Notes under the pieces: model-generated
The model's input: the letters and a program-made list of their open reading frames with translations, nothing else
Databases searched by the model: none
Told to the model about the DNA's origin: nothing
DNA from: Mesorhizobium_K quangtriensis
GTDB taxonomy: Bacteria; Pseudomonadota; Alphaproteobacteria; Rhizobiales; Rhizobiaceae
Reading direction: 5' to 3'
DNA: 64,000 nt
NCBI RefSeq assembly: GCF_040081925.1
Contig: NZ_JBEBMF010000001.1
Location: 1,054,001-1,118,000 of the forward strand
Shown here: positions 36,331 to 45,430 of the stretch, in pieces
Layout of the letters: each line of letters opens with the position of its first letter
Numbering within the stretch: position 1 is the first letter of the stretch
Made by a program: the position numbers and the translations under genes

Positions 36331-38271
36331 TCAGGCGGTAGCGGCGATAGCGATCGTTCGCGCAGCCACGCTTTCCGACTTGACGCCGAGTGCCGACATT
36401 GCCGTCCCAACGATATCGGCCGCATTCAAGCCGGCAGTATCATACATGGCGCGCGGCGTATCATGGTCGATGAACTCATCCGGCAATGTCATAGTGCGAA
36501 TACACAGACCGCGGTCGAGCGTGCCCGAGGTGGCGAGGAAATGGAGCACGTGAGCGCCAAAGCCGCCCGTGGCGCCTTCCTCGATGGTTATGACAACCTG
36601 ATGATGGCGAGCGAGTTGCTTGATAAGAGCATGATCCAGTGGCCTGGAGAACCGTGCGTCCGCAACCGTCGTGGAGAGCCCTTTAGTCTCGAGGGTCGAG
36701 GCTGCCTTGAAGCACTCACCCAGCCGTCCTCCAAAAGACAGAAGTGCGACTTTTGACCCTTCCCGCAATATGCGACCTTTTCCAATCTCGAGCGGGACGG
36801 GCTGTACTGGCAGGGCGGCTCCAGAGCCTTCCCCACGTGGGTACCTGAAGGCGCTTGGGGCGTCATCTATGGCGGTAGCCGTGGCGACCATTTGCGTGAG
36901 TTCGGCCTCGTCGGCGGCGGCCATCACGACGAATCCCGGCAGGTTACTGAGATAGGCGACGTCGAAGGCGCCGGCATGAGTGGCACCGTCATCGCCGACC
37001 AGTCCTGCGCGGTCGATGGCGAAGCGCACCGGCAGTTTCTGGAGGGCGACATCGTGCACGATCTGGTCGTAGCCACGCTGGAGGAAGGTGGAATATATGG
37101 CGCAGAAAGGGCGCATTCCCGCAGCGGCCAGGCCCGCCGCAAACGTCACGCCATGCTGTTCTGCGATACCGACATCGAAGCATCGTGTCGGAAACCGCTT
37201 CTGGAACTTATCGAGACCGGTACCGGAGGCCATCGCAGCGGTCACCGCCACGATTTTGTCGTCTGCTTCGGCTTGCCGGATCAGGCTGTCGGCGAAAACG
37301 GCGGTGTAGGTTGGCGCCTTTGGCGTTGCCTTTTGCTGCTGCCCGGTCACAACGTCGAAGCGGGCGACGCCGTGATACTTGTCGGCGGCGTTTTCGGCGG
37401 GCGCATAACCCTTGCCCTTCTCGGTCAGCGCGTGGATTAGGACGGGCCCGTCTGCCCGCTCACGAATCGTTCGTAGAACGCGCACCAACTGGTTCACGTC
37501 GTGGCCGTCAATCGGGCCGACATAGGAAAATCCAAGATCCTCGAACAGTGATCCGCTGCCTGAAACCATATCCTTGAGCAGTCCGCGAGCGCGCTCGGCA
37601 CCCTGGCGAAGCGGCGCCGGAAGAAGGGAGACCGCACCCTTGGCTAAAGCCTTGAAGTCCTGCAGAGGCCGTTTCGTGTAGAGGTTGATCAGATGCCTCG
37701 ACATTGCTCCCACAGGAGGCGAGATGGACATATCGTTGTCGTTGAGAATCACGATCAACCTGTTGCCCAGATGGCCGGCGTTGTTCATCGCCTCATAAGC
37801 CATGCCTGCGGATAGTGCGCCGTCCCCTATAACGCACACTACATCACCCGTCTCACCCTTGAGATCCCGCGCTACAGCAAATCCCAAGCCGGCCGAAATC
37901 GACGTCGATGAATGCGCCGCGCCAAACGGGTCGTATTCGCTCTCCGAACGCTTCGTGAATCCGGAAAGGCCGCCCCCCTGCCGCAATGTGCGTATCCGGT
38001 CGCGCCTGCCCGTGAGGATTTTATGAGGATAGCTCTGGTGTCCGACGTCGAAGATGACCGTGTCGAGGGGAGCGTCGAAGACCGCGTGGATCGCTACGGT
38101 CAGTTCCACGACGCCGAGACTGGCGCCCAGATGGCCTCCGGTAAGCGACACTGCGGAAATAGTTTCCTGGCGCAGTTCGCCGGCGAGGCGACCCAGTTCC
38201 TCTGCCGATAGGCCTTTCATGTCGGATGGAGAAGATATCCTGTCCAGGACACTCGGGTGCGACTGTTTCAT
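36331..38271 (-). CDS. dxs: 1-deoxy-D-xylulose-5-phosphate synthase
   Basis: A 646-residue thiamine diphosphate enzyme making DXP from pyruvate and glyceraldehyde-3-phosphate, the entry step to isoprenoids. The TPP motif is VIGDGALSAGMAYEAMNNAG; the transketolase central domain has FDVGIAEQHGVTFAAGLAA. It supplies both carotenoids and the bacteriochlorophyll tail. A PpsR operator covers its promoter, so this copy is photosynthesis-regulated; another dxs may exist elsewhere. Confidence 0.96.
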   Translation of the reverse strand: MKQSHPSVLDRISSPSDMKGLSAEELGRLAGELRQETISAVSLTGGHLGASLGVVELTVAIHAVFDAPLDTVIFDVGHQSYPHKILTGRRDRIRTLRQGGGLSGFTKRSESEYDPFGAAHSSTSISAGLGFAVARDLKGETGDVVCVIGDGALSAGMAYEAMNNAGHLGNRLIVILNDNDMSISPPVGAMSRHLINLYTKRPLQDFKALAKGAVSLLPAPLRQGAERARGLLKDMVSGSGSLFEDLGFSYVGPIDGHDVNQLVRVLRTIRERADGPVLIHALTEKGKGYAPAENAADKYHGVARFDVVTGQQQKATPKAPTYTAVFADSLIRQAEADDKIVAVTAAMASGTGLDKFQKRFPTRCFDVGIAEQHGVTFAAGLAAAGMRPFCAIYSTFLQRGYDQIVHDVALQKLPVRFAIDRAGLVGDDGATHAGAFDVAYLSNLPGFVVMAAADEAELTQMVATATAIDDAPSAFRYPRGEGSGAALPVQPVPLEIGKGRILREGSKVALLSFGGRLGECFKAASTLETKGLSTTVADARFSRPLDHALIKQLARHHQVVITIEEGATGGFGAHVLHFLATSGTLDRGLCIRTMTLPDEFIDHDTPRAMYDTAGLNAADIVGTAMSALGVKSESVAARTIAIAATA

Positions 38272-38367
38272 GACGCGTCTCCTGTGTCAGCAGGAACTGT
38301 GCGCGTTACCAATATCTGCGCTGTTCCTCGCCCCTACCCAATCTCCCAGCGCGAACGCTCGTAGATG

Positions 38368-38411
38368 TGTAAAAATAACTTTACACACTAAAGTGTCAAT
38401 GTCGATTGAAT
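38368..38411 (-). promoter_or_regulatory. dxs promoter with PpsR operator
   Basis: TGTAAAAATAACTTTACA (38368-38385) is a perfect PpsR site; a TGTCAA half site (38394-38399) follows after exactly 8 bp. On the minus strand TTGACA (38399-38394) and TATTTT (38377-38372), 16 bp apart, form a sigma-70 promoter overlapped by the operators. Confidence 0.75.
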
Positions 38412-38441
38412 TGTTGGTGAAGCCGGAGTGCTATTAGCGGG

Positions 38442-39500
38442 CTAATTCCCACGCCATCTGCGAACCCGTTCGATCATCCGTTCGACATGAGAAATCGGAG
38501 TCTCCGGCGTGATGCCATGACCTAGATTGAAAACAAGAGGTCCGCCGGTGAGTTGCTCCAAGATTGCATCGACGCCCTGGTCCAATGCCTGTCCTCCCGC
38601 GACAAGGCGCATCGGATCCAGATTCCCCTGAACTGCGCCGCCAGCCTGAAGATGTTTTGCCTGCGATAGCGGCACGGTCCAGTCGAGCCCAAGCGCGTCG
38701 ACCGCAGTTTTCTGTCTGAAGCTGCCATAGAGCGAACCGGCCCCCTTCGGGAACCCGATGATTGGCACGTTCGGGTGAACGGCCTTCACTATCTTTACCA
38801 TCCGTGCGACGGGAGCCACGCACAATGCCTCGAAGGAAGATTCGTCGAGAACGCCCGACCACGAATCGAATATCTGGACGGCGTCCGCGCCCGCAGAAAT
38901 CTGCCTGATCAGATATTCGGCCGACTGGTCGGCAAGTTTTGCGAGCAGACGCGACATGGCGTCCGCATGTCGATACGCGAACAAGCGGCCAGGCGCCTGG
39001 TCGGGAGTGCCGTGACCGGCGATCATATAGGTCGCAACTGTCCAGGGAGCGCCGCAGAACCCGATGAGTGCGGTTGTCGGCGGCAACTCACGCCGCAACC
39101 GGCCAACCGTCTCGTATACTGGCGCCAAGTGGTCATGGAATCCGTCGCCATCAATCGCATCGACTTCTGACGCGTCGATGGGAGTCATCAGCGGGCCTCT
39201 GCCTTCTTCGAAGCGCAGGTCGCGGCCGAGTGCGTGGGGAACGACCAGAATATCGGAGAACAGGATGGAGGCATCGAAGCCGAATCGACGGATCGGCTGC
39301 ATCGTTACCTCGAACGCGAGGTCGGGATTATAGCAGAGATCGAGAAAGCTGCCGGCTTCCTTGCGTGTCTGCCTGTACTCCGGCAGATAGCGGCCCGCCT
39401 GCCGCATCATCCAGATCGGAGGCGGGACCAAGGTCTTGCCCGCAAGCACCTCAATGAATGGGCGGGCAGGCCGCCGTGCGGCTGCGGATTGCGTTTCCAT
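38442..39500 (-). CDS. hemE: Uroporphyrinogen decarboxylase
   Basis: A 352-residue enzyme converting uroporphyrinogen III to coproporphyrinogen III. Family signatures PPIWMMRQAGRYLPEYR and LIGFCGAPWTVATYMI are intact, including the catalytic Asp in FSDILVVPHALG. Start at 39500 (METQSAAARRPARP), 54 bp after the cytochrome c stop, so it probably belongs to the cycA transcript. Confidence 0.95.
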   Translation of the reverse strand: METQSAAARRPARPFIEVLAGKTLVPPPIWMMRQAGRYLPEYRQTRKEAGSFLDLCYNPDLAFEVTMQPIRRFGFDASILFSDILVVPHALGRDLRFEEGRGPLMTPIDASEVDAIDGDGFHDHLAPVYETVGRLRRELPPTTALIGFCGAPWTVATYMIAGHGTPDQAPGRLFAYRHADAMSRLLAKLADQSAEYLIRQISAGADAVQIFDSWSGVLDESSFEALCVAPVARMVKIVKAVHPNVPIIGFPKGAGSLYGSFRQKTAVDALGLDWTVPLSQAKHLQAGGAVQGNLDPMRLVAGGQALDQGVDAILEQLTGGPLVFNLGHGITPETPISHVERMIERVRRWRGN

Positions 39501-39554
39501 GTTTCCAGGCGATCCTGCGTGTTGCGGCAAGGCGCCTTCCATGGAATGCCTTGC

Positions 39555-39968
39555 CTATTGAGCTGTGGAGAAGGTCTTTATGTAGGCGAGAACATCCGCC
39601 CTATCTTGTTCCTTGGGCAGGCCAGGGAATGCCATCTTGTTTCCCGGAATCTTCTTCTTGGGGTCGGTTATGTATTCAAGGATTTGATCGTCGGTCCAGA
39701 CCTGACCTGCCGCGCCCGCGGCGATCATCGCCTTTGAATAGCCCGCATTGCCCTTGGCCAGGAAATCAGCCTGAGTTCCGGCGGTACGTCCTATGACGTT
39801 GTTCAAATTTGGACCTATCGGCTTCTTCGTCTCGCCTATGCCATGGCATACGCCGCACTTGGCAAACACCTTCTTTCCCGCATCGACGTTACCGTCGAGG
39901 GCTGCCGCAGGAGTCGCCAACACAGCGAACACACCGCCAAGCTTCACAAGGTCCATTAAACGAGCCAT
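39555..39968 (-). CDS. cycA: Periplasmic cytochrome c (c2-type)
   Basis: A 137-residue class I cytochrome c. A Sec signal (MDLVKLGGVFAVLATPAAA) precedes a CGVCH heme site, and the Met ligand lies in NKMAFPG. Because no pufC follows pufM in this cluster, this soluble cytochrome is a good candidate for direct electron donor to the reaction centre. Good ggagga ribosome-binding site. First gene before hemE. The symbol reflects the c2-like role rather than proven orthology. Confidence 0.85.
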   Translation of the reverse strand: MARLMDLVKLGGVFAVLATPAAALDGNVDAGKKVFAKCGVCHGIGETKKPIGPNLNNVIGRTAGTQADFLAKGNAGYSKAMIAAGAAGQVWTDDQILEYITDPKKKIPGNKMAFPGLPKEQDRADVLAYIKTFSTAQ

Positions 39969-40006
39969 GCAACTCCTCCATAAGTAGGCCGCTCAGTGTA
40001 TCTTGG

Positions 40007-40034
40007 AGAGTAGTCCGCGCCGCAGATGTGTCAA
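40007..40034 (-). promoter_or_regulatory. Candidate promoter for the cytochrome c-hemE unit
   Basis: On the minus strand TTGACA (40034-40029) and TACTCT (40012-40007) are 16 bp apart, upstream of the cytochrome start at 39968. The -10 box is weak. The TGTCAA of the -35 is a PpsR half site without a matching ACA. Confidence 0.4.
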
Positions 40035-40127
40035 GGATGATAGCGTAAAACATAATGGACACTTTGTGTGCCGACCAATCGCGTTATGAAAAATCTTAGC
40101 GACCTTCCCCGCAAGTGGACTGGGTTT

Positions 40128-40171
40128 GTGATGGCAGGATTGACACGACATAGTGTCAAGCGTCACATACC
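40128..40171 (+). promoter_or_regulatory. Imperfect PpsR operator pair before bchI
   Basis: Two imperfect 18-mers lie 8 bp apart: 40128-40145 (ends TTGACA; TGT begins one base early, so spacing is N13) and TGTCAAGCGTCACATACC (40154-40171). Between and around them TGACAC-N6-GTGTCA (40141-40158) is a perfect palindrome. The bchI ATG is only 4 bp further, so the transcript start must lie upstream or within. Confidence 0.5.
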
Positions 40172-40174
40172 GCC

Positions 40175-41200
40175 ATGGCTGTGAACTACCCATTTTCAGC
40201 AATCGTTGGTCAAGATGAGATGAAGCAGGCGCTGCTTCTAGCAGCTGTGGACCCGTCTATTGGCGGCATTCTGATTTTTGGTGATAGGGGTACCGGAAAA
40301 TCGACCGCCGTGAGAGGGTTGGCAGGGCTCCTTCCGGCGATGCAGGTTGCCGGAGACTGCCGCTACAATTGCGAACCGGGCGATGCCAGCCGCTATTGCA
40401 CCCGTTGCCGGGGCCAGATGTCTGCGGGCACGCTGAAACCCCGACAGACGCGGGTGCCGGTCATCGACCTGCCGCTCGGTGCGACTGAAGATCGTGTCGC
40501 CGGCGCGCTGGATCTCGAAAAAGCTCTGGTCGCCGGGGAAAAAGCCTTTGAGCCAGGGCTGCTGGCAGGTGCGCATCGCGGCTTTCTGTACATCGACGAG
40601 GTTAACCTGCTGGAGGATCATCTCGTCGATCTGCTGCTCGATGTTGCCGCCTCCGGCGTCAATATCGTCGAACGTGAAGGCCTCAGCGTGCGCCATCCGG
40701 CTCGCTTTGTGCTGGTCGGCAGCGGCAACCCCGAAGAGGGCGAGTTGCGGCCGCAATTGCTGGACCGTTTTGGCCTGTCCATCGACGTGGCATCCCCGAA
40801 CGATGTGCCGTCCCGCGTTGAGGTGGTGAAGCGGCGCGACGCGTTCGATCGTGATCCGGTAGCGTTCGTTGCCAAGTGGAAGCGCAAGAATGCCGAGCTC
40901 AGGTCCAAGGTTGTCAAAGGTCGCGCCCTACTCGATTCGATGGAGACGCCGGACGAGATCTTGGAGTTTGCATCGATGCTCTGTCTCGCACTCGGGGTCG
41001 ATGGACTGCGTGGCGAACTGACTTTGCTGCGTGCTGCGCGCGCGCTGGCCGCGCTTGAGGGCGGCCCCGGTCCGACAATTTCTCATATGCGCGCCGTTGC
41101 GGTCCCGGCATTACGACATCGGCTGCGGCGCGATCCTCTCGACGAATCCGATTCGGGCAAGCGCGTCGAGCGCGCGTTGGCCGAAATGGTTGCGCCTTGA
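40175..41200 (+). CDS. bchI: Magnesium chelatase ATPase subunit I
   Basis: A 341-residue AAA+ ATPase of Mg-protoporphyrin chelatase. Walker A is GDRGTGKST, Walker B GFLYIDEVNLL, with sensor SGNPEEGELRPQLLDRFG. It forms the hexamer that works with BchD and BchH (the latter outside the window). Its stop overlaps the TTG start of bchD by 4 bp. Confidence 0.97.
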   Translation: MAVNYPFSAIVGQDEMKQALLLAAVDPSIGGILIFGDRGTGKSTAVRGLAGLLPAMQVAGDCRYNCEPGDASRYCTRCRGQMSAGTLKPRQTRVPVIDLPLGATEDRVAGALDLEKALVAGEKAFEPGLLAGAHRGFLYIDEVNLLEDHLVDLLLDVAASGVNIVEREGLSVRHPARFVLVGSGNPEEGELRPQLLDRFGLSIDVASPNDVPSRVEVVKRRDAFDRDPVAFVAKWKRKNAELRSKVVKGRALLDSMETPDEILEFASMLCLALGVDGLRGELTLLRAARALAALEGGPGPTISHMRAVAVPALRHRLRRDPLDESDSGKRVERALAEMVAP

Positions 41201-42951
41201 CCAGCCCGGCAGCCGCTCTCCCATCTCTTTGGGACGACGCGCTGCTGGCCGCCGCCTTGATTACGATCGATCCGAAGGGGCTAGCCGGCGTGCATGTCCG
41301 CTCCCGCTCGGGACCTGTCCGCGATCGCTGGCTCGAAATTTTGATCGGGCTCGTCGAACCCGAGGCGCCGATCAGGCGGATCTCAGCCGGCATTCCCGAC
41401 ATAAGATTGACGGGAGGACTGGATATTGGCCTCACGCTCGACGGCGGGCGTCCTGTAGTCGAGCGCGGTGCGCTCGCAAGCGCCGATGGCGGCATGGTCG
41501 TTCTCGGCATGGCGGAAAGGATGGACATCTCTGCCGCCGCCGTAATCGGCATGGCGCTCGACAATCGCTCGGTGAGGCTTGAGCGAGATGGAATTTCAAC
41601 AAGCCACCAGGCGCGCTTTGCGCTGATTGCGCTTGACGAGGGCATCGACGACGAGGGCCTGCCTACGCCGCTTGCCGACCGCCTCGGCTTGCGCATCGAC
41701 CTCAACGCCGTGGCGTTGCGCGACATGTTGGGTACGGTATCGTCTTCGAATGTCGAGCAGGCGCGCAAGGTTTTGCCAACCGTCGTCATGCGCGATGAGT
41801 TGGTGAATGCGATGTGTTCGGTCAGCATATCGGTCGGCATCCGTTCAATACGCGCCGCCCTGCATCTTTCAAACGCTGCGCGCGCCGCAGCCGCCTTGCG
41901 CGGTAGCGAAACGGTCGATGCCGAGGATGCCGCAACGGCGTTGCGGCTTGTTCTCGGCCTGCGGGCCGGCCCGCCGGAGCAGGCTGCTGAGCCAGAGCCC
42001 GAGACCGAGAGTGAAGCCGATCGATCGCAGCCAGCGGAAGAGCAAGGCTCGCAACAGGAATACAATCAGACGGATGCCCTTCAGGACATTCTGGTCGCAG
42101 CCAAGGATGCAGTCCTTCCCAAACACCTGATGGCCGGGCTGCAGTCGGGAACGCCTGTAAATCGCATACGCGGCGATGCGGGCAAGGCAGGCGCGGTCCG
42201 CAACAAGGCGCGGCGCGGACGCGCGATCGGAACCAGCGACAAGCCGCCGGTTCCCGGTGCCCGGCTCGATGTACTTGCGACACTGCGCCAGGCGGCGCCA
42301 TGGCAACGCATCCGCGCTGCATCGGCTCAGTGCGCGCGGCGCCTTCACATCCGCAAAAGCGATTTCCGCTACCTGCGTTTCCGCGAAAAGACCGGGACCA
42401 CCGTGATCTTCGCGGTCGACGCCTCTGGCTCGGCTGCGCTGGAGCGCCTCGCCGAAAGCAAGGGTGCCGTCGAACTCCTGCTTGCCGAGTGCTACGTCCG
42501 CCGCGACCAGGTCGCGCTGATCGCTTTTCGGGGCAGGGGCAGCGAGGTGCTGCTCGCCCCCACGCGCTCGTTAGTCCGGGCCAAGCGCAGCCTGTCGGCG
42601 CTTCCGGGCGGTGGCGGCACTCCGCTTGCCAGCGGCATCCTTACAGCGCTCGCCATGGCGACCGGCCTGACGCAGAAGGGCCAGAGCGTGATCACGGTGT
42701 TTCTAACGGACGGACGCGGCAATATAGCCATTGATGGCGGCACGGCGAAGGAATCGGTTGCGGCCGATACCGAAAAAGCCACACGGATGTTTCGAGCTGC
42801 CGGCGCGCGCGCCATCGTCATCGACACAGCCAAACGCCCTCAGCCGCGGGTCGAAACGCTGGCGCGCGACCTCGGAGCGGAACATCTCGTCCTGCCGCGT
42901 GCCGAACCAAAGAACCTTGCGCGCGAAATCGGCATGCGCATGGAGAACTGA
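41197..42951 (+). CDS. bchD: Magnesium chelatase subunit D
   Basis: A 584-residue partner of BchI. A degenerate AAA+ domain (about 1-250) is joined by an acidic, Glu/Pro/Gln-rich linker (about 262-290) to a C-terminal integrin I/vWA domain whose MIDAS begins VDASGSAALERL. The start is a TTG within the bchI stop codon (TTGA), ensuring coupled translation. Confidence 0.95.
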   Translation: MTSPAAALPSLWDDALLAAALITIDPKGLAGVHVRSRSGPVRDRWLEILIGLVEPEAPIRRISAGIPDIRLTGGLDIGLTLDGGRPVVERGALASADGGMVVLGMAERMDISAAAVIGMALDNRSVRLERDGISTSHQARFALIALDEGIDDEGLPTPLADRLGLRIDLNAVALRDMLGTVSSSNVEQARKVLPTVVMRDELVNAMCSVSISVGIRSIRAALHLSNAARAAAALRGSETVDAEDAATALRLVLGLRAGPPEQAAEPEPETESEADRSQPAEEQGSQQEYNQTDALQDILVAAKDAVLPKHLMAGLQSGTPVNRIRGDAGKAGAVRNKARRGRAIGTSDKPPVPGARLDVLATLRQAAPWQRIRAASAQCARRLHIRKSDFRYLRFREKTGTTVIFAVDASGSAALERLAESKGAVELLLAECYVRRDQVALIAFRGRGSEVLLAPTRSLVRAKRSLSALPGGGGTPLASGILTALAMATGLTQKGQSVITVFLTDGRGNIAIDGGTAKESVAADTEKATRMFRAAGARAIVIDTAKRPQPRVETLARDLGAEHLVLPRAEPKNLAREIGMRMEN

Positions 42952-42956
42952 CGGTC

Positions 42957-43865
42957 ATGGCCTTCAGCGCTCAGAGGCCCGAATGGTCCGTCGAGGGGCG
43001 CGATTGGCCGAACCGCGAATTCAGCCGCTTCGTTTCCGCCGGTGGCATATCCTGGCACGTCCAGGAAATGGGCGACGGTCCAAGGTTGTTGTTGTTGCAC
43101 GGCACCGGCGCCGCCACCCATTCCTTCAGAGACCTGGCGCCCAACCTGGCGAAGCACTTCGATCTTCTTGCGCCCGACCTCCCGGGGCACGGCTTCACGG
43201 ACATGCCGCCAAGCAGCGGCCTGTCGCTCGCAGGCATGGGGCGACTGGTTGGGATCTTGCTTGCCAAGAGAGGGTTCGAACCAGATATAGCCGTCGGTCA
43301 TTCCGCAGGCGCCGCAATCCTGGTCGAGATGGCGCTTTCCGGAACGATCCGCCCGAAGGTCATCATCGCCGTAAACGGTGCGCTGTTGCCCATTAGGGGA
43401 GCATCGCTGTTTTCGCCGCTAGCGAAGCTGCTTTTCCTCAATCCGCTGGCCCCGAAGGTCTTCGCCTGGCGCGCGCTCAGCCATGACGCGACGCGCCGGC
43501 TACTTGAAGGCACCGGGTCAGCGATTGACGCACGCGGCATCGAACTCTACCAGCGACTGTTTCGCAAACCCGGGCATGTCGCCGGCACGCTCGGTATGAT
43601 GGCGAACTGGGACCTCGACGGGCTACAGCGCAGGATCTCGCGCCTCTCGGTCCCACTCGTTCTTGTCTCGGCCGCAAACGACAAGGCGGTTTCACCGCAA
43701 GATGCGGCAATCGTTGCTGCGCGCGTGCCCGTCGCTCGCACGATGCCGCTCGCTGAGGGCGGCCACCTCGTCCAGGAGGAGAACCCCGAGCAAGTGTCGG
43801 ACCTTGTTGTCGCCGTGGCGCGTGAAGCGGGTGCTCCGGCGCGGGTCGAAACTGAACGTTTGTAA
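42957..43865 (+). CDS. bchO: Mg-chelatase-associated alpha/beta hydrolase BchO
   Basis: A 302-residue alpha/beta hydrolase with oxyanion LLLHGTGAATHS, nucleophile VGHSAGAAILVEMAL and catalytic His in EGGHLVQEENPEQV. Always found with bchID in purple bacteria; its exact role in magnesium insertion is unproven. It begins 5 bp after bchD. Confidence 0.92.
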   Translation: MAFSAQRPEWSVEGRDWPNREFSRFVSAGGISWHVQEMGDGPRLLLLHGTGAATHSFRDLAPNLAKHFDLLAPDLPGHGFTDMPPSSGLSLAGMGRLVGILLAKRGFEPDIAVGHSAGAAILVEMALSGTIRPKVIIAVNGALLPIRGASLFSPLAKLLFLNPLAPKVFAWRALSHDATRRLLEGTGSAIDARGIELYQRLFRKPGHVAGTLGMMANWDLDGLQRRISRLSVPLVLVSAANDKAVSPQDAAIVAARVPVARTMPLAEGGHLVQEENPEQVSDLVVAVAREAGAPARVETERL

Positions 43866-43903
43866 AATTCCATTTACCGCAATACTGTCACTGAATGTTG
43901 ACG
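43861..43903 (+). promoter_or_regulatory. Imperfect PpsR operator pair at the crtI start
   Basis: TGTAAAATTCCATTTACC (43861-43878) and TGTCACTGAATGTTGACG (43886-43903) each differ from TGT-N12-ACA by one base and are 7 bp apart. The second overlaps the crtI ATG (43895), so bound PpsR would block both initiation and early elongation. Confidence 0.55.
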
Positions 43904-45430
43904 GTTCTGAATCGCAAGCCGCATCCGGGCGTCACCCTTACTGACAGGCCGCACGCCGTGGTGATTGGCAGCGGTTTCGGCGGTCTTGCTGCCGCGATAC
44001 GGCTCGGTGCGCGCGGCTACCGCGTCACGGTGCTGGAACGGCTAGGCTATCCAGGCGGCCGCGCAGGCGTGCTCAAGCAAGACGGCTTCACCTTCGACCG
44101 CGGCCCGACCATCGTCACCGCGCCTTTCCTGTTCGACGAACTGTGGCAGCTCTGCGGGAAGCGCCGCGCGGACCATGTCGATCTGCGTCCCATGAACCCA
44201 TTCTACCGCATCCGGTTCGACGATGGCGACGAGATCGCCTGCTCGTCAGACGATGAAGCGATGCGGCGCGAAGTCCTGCGCGTTTCTCCGAGCGATCTCC
44301 CCGGATACGAACGCTTTCTGGTCAAGGCGCGCGAAATCTGTCGGATCGGGTTCGAGCAACTCGGCGACCAGCCGTTCGACTCGCTGCTCGATATGCTGAG
44401 GATAGCGCCCGATCTTCTGAGGCTTGAAGGCTATCGCAGTGTCCACGGGTTAGTATCGCGCTTCGTCAAGAACCCCAAGCTGCGGGTCATGCTCAGTTTC
44501 CATCCCCTGCTGATCGGCGGCAATCCGTTCCGCGCTCCCGCGATCTACTGCCTCATCCCGGATCTGGAACGCCGGTGGGGGGTTCACTATCCGATGGGCG
44601 GCGTCGGCAAGCTCGTCGACGGTCTTGTCGATCTTGTAGAGGGGCAGGGCGGCATGGTGCGTTACAACTCAAATGTCGCGGGTATAATCGTGAACAACGG
44701 TTGCACCAGCGGCGTGGAACTCGATGACGGGAGCATCATTCCCGCTGCGGTCGTCGTGTCCAACGCCGATGCCGCGTTCACGTATGACAAGCTTGTCGAC
44801 CGCAAGGAGAAGACCCGATGGGGCCCTGGCCGCATCAGGCGTGCGCGTTACTCGATGGGGCTGTTCGTCTGGTACTTTGGGACTCGAAAGCGGTACGACA
44901 CGGTCGGCCACCACACGATCCTGCTAGGTCCGCGTTATCGCGAACTCCTGCATGACATTTTCGAGCGCAAGCGACTGAGCGAAGATTTCTCGATCTACTT
45001 GCATCGGCCTTCAGCCACCGATCCGGGTGTCGCACCGCCGGGTTGCGACGCCTTCTACGCACTGTGTCCCGTGCCCAACCTCGACGGTGACGTTGATTGG
45101 CAGAACGAAGGCGAGAAGCGTAGGCGGGCCGTGATACGCCGGCTTTCAGAAACGGTCATGCCGGGCCTCGAAAATGAGATTGTCACCTCTCGCTTCATCA
45201 CCCCGCTGCATTTCCGCGATGAGCTTCAATCCGAGAAGGGCGCAGGCTTCAGCTTCGAGCCAGTGCTGACGCAAAGCGCATGGTTCAGGCCGCACAACCG
45301 CAGCGAGACCATCAAGGGCCTGTATTTGGTGGGCGCAGGTACCCATCCCGGCGCCGGCCTGCCCGGCGTTCTCTCTTCGGCGAAAATCCTCGACAGGGTG
45401 ATTCCGCATGCCTCAGCACTCCCATCCTGA
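43895..45430 (+). CDS. crtI: Phytoene desaturase
   Basis: A 511-residue FAD enzyme that desaturates phytoene to neurosporene or lycopene. The dinucleotide motif is VVIGSGFGGLAAAIRLGARG and the C-terminal signature GLYLVGAGTHPGAGLPGVL. The carotenoid pathway implied by crtC, crtD and crtF calls for a four-step (lycopene) or three-step product; sequence alone does not decide. Overlaps crtB by 23 bp. A GTG at VVIGSG is a possible later start but would cut the FAD motif. Confidence 0.95.
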   Translation: MLTVLNRKPHPGVTLTDRPHAVVIGSGFGGLAAAIRLGARGYRVTVLERLGYPGGRAGVLKQDGFTFDRGPTIVTAPFLFDELWQLCGKRRADHVDLRPMNPFYRIRFDDGDEIACSSDDEAMRREVLRVSPSDLPGYERFLVKAREICRIGFEQLGDQPFDSLLDMLRIAPDLLRLEGYRSVHGLVSRFVKNPKLRVMLSFHPLLIGGNPFRAPAIYCLIPDLERRWGVHYPMGGVGKLVDGLVDLVEGQGGMVRYNSNVAGIIVNNGCTSGVELDDGSIIPAAVVVSNADAAFTYDKLVDRKEKTRWGPGRIRRARYSMGLFVWYFGTRKRYDTVGHHTILLGPRYRELLHDIFERKRLSEDFSIYLHRPSATDPGVAPPGCDAFYALCPVPNLDGDVDWQNEGEKRRRAVIRRLSETVMPGLENEIVTSRFITPLHFRDELQSEKGAGFSFEPVLTQSAWFRPHNRSETIKGLYLVGAGTHPGAGLPGVLSSAKILDRVIPHASALPS

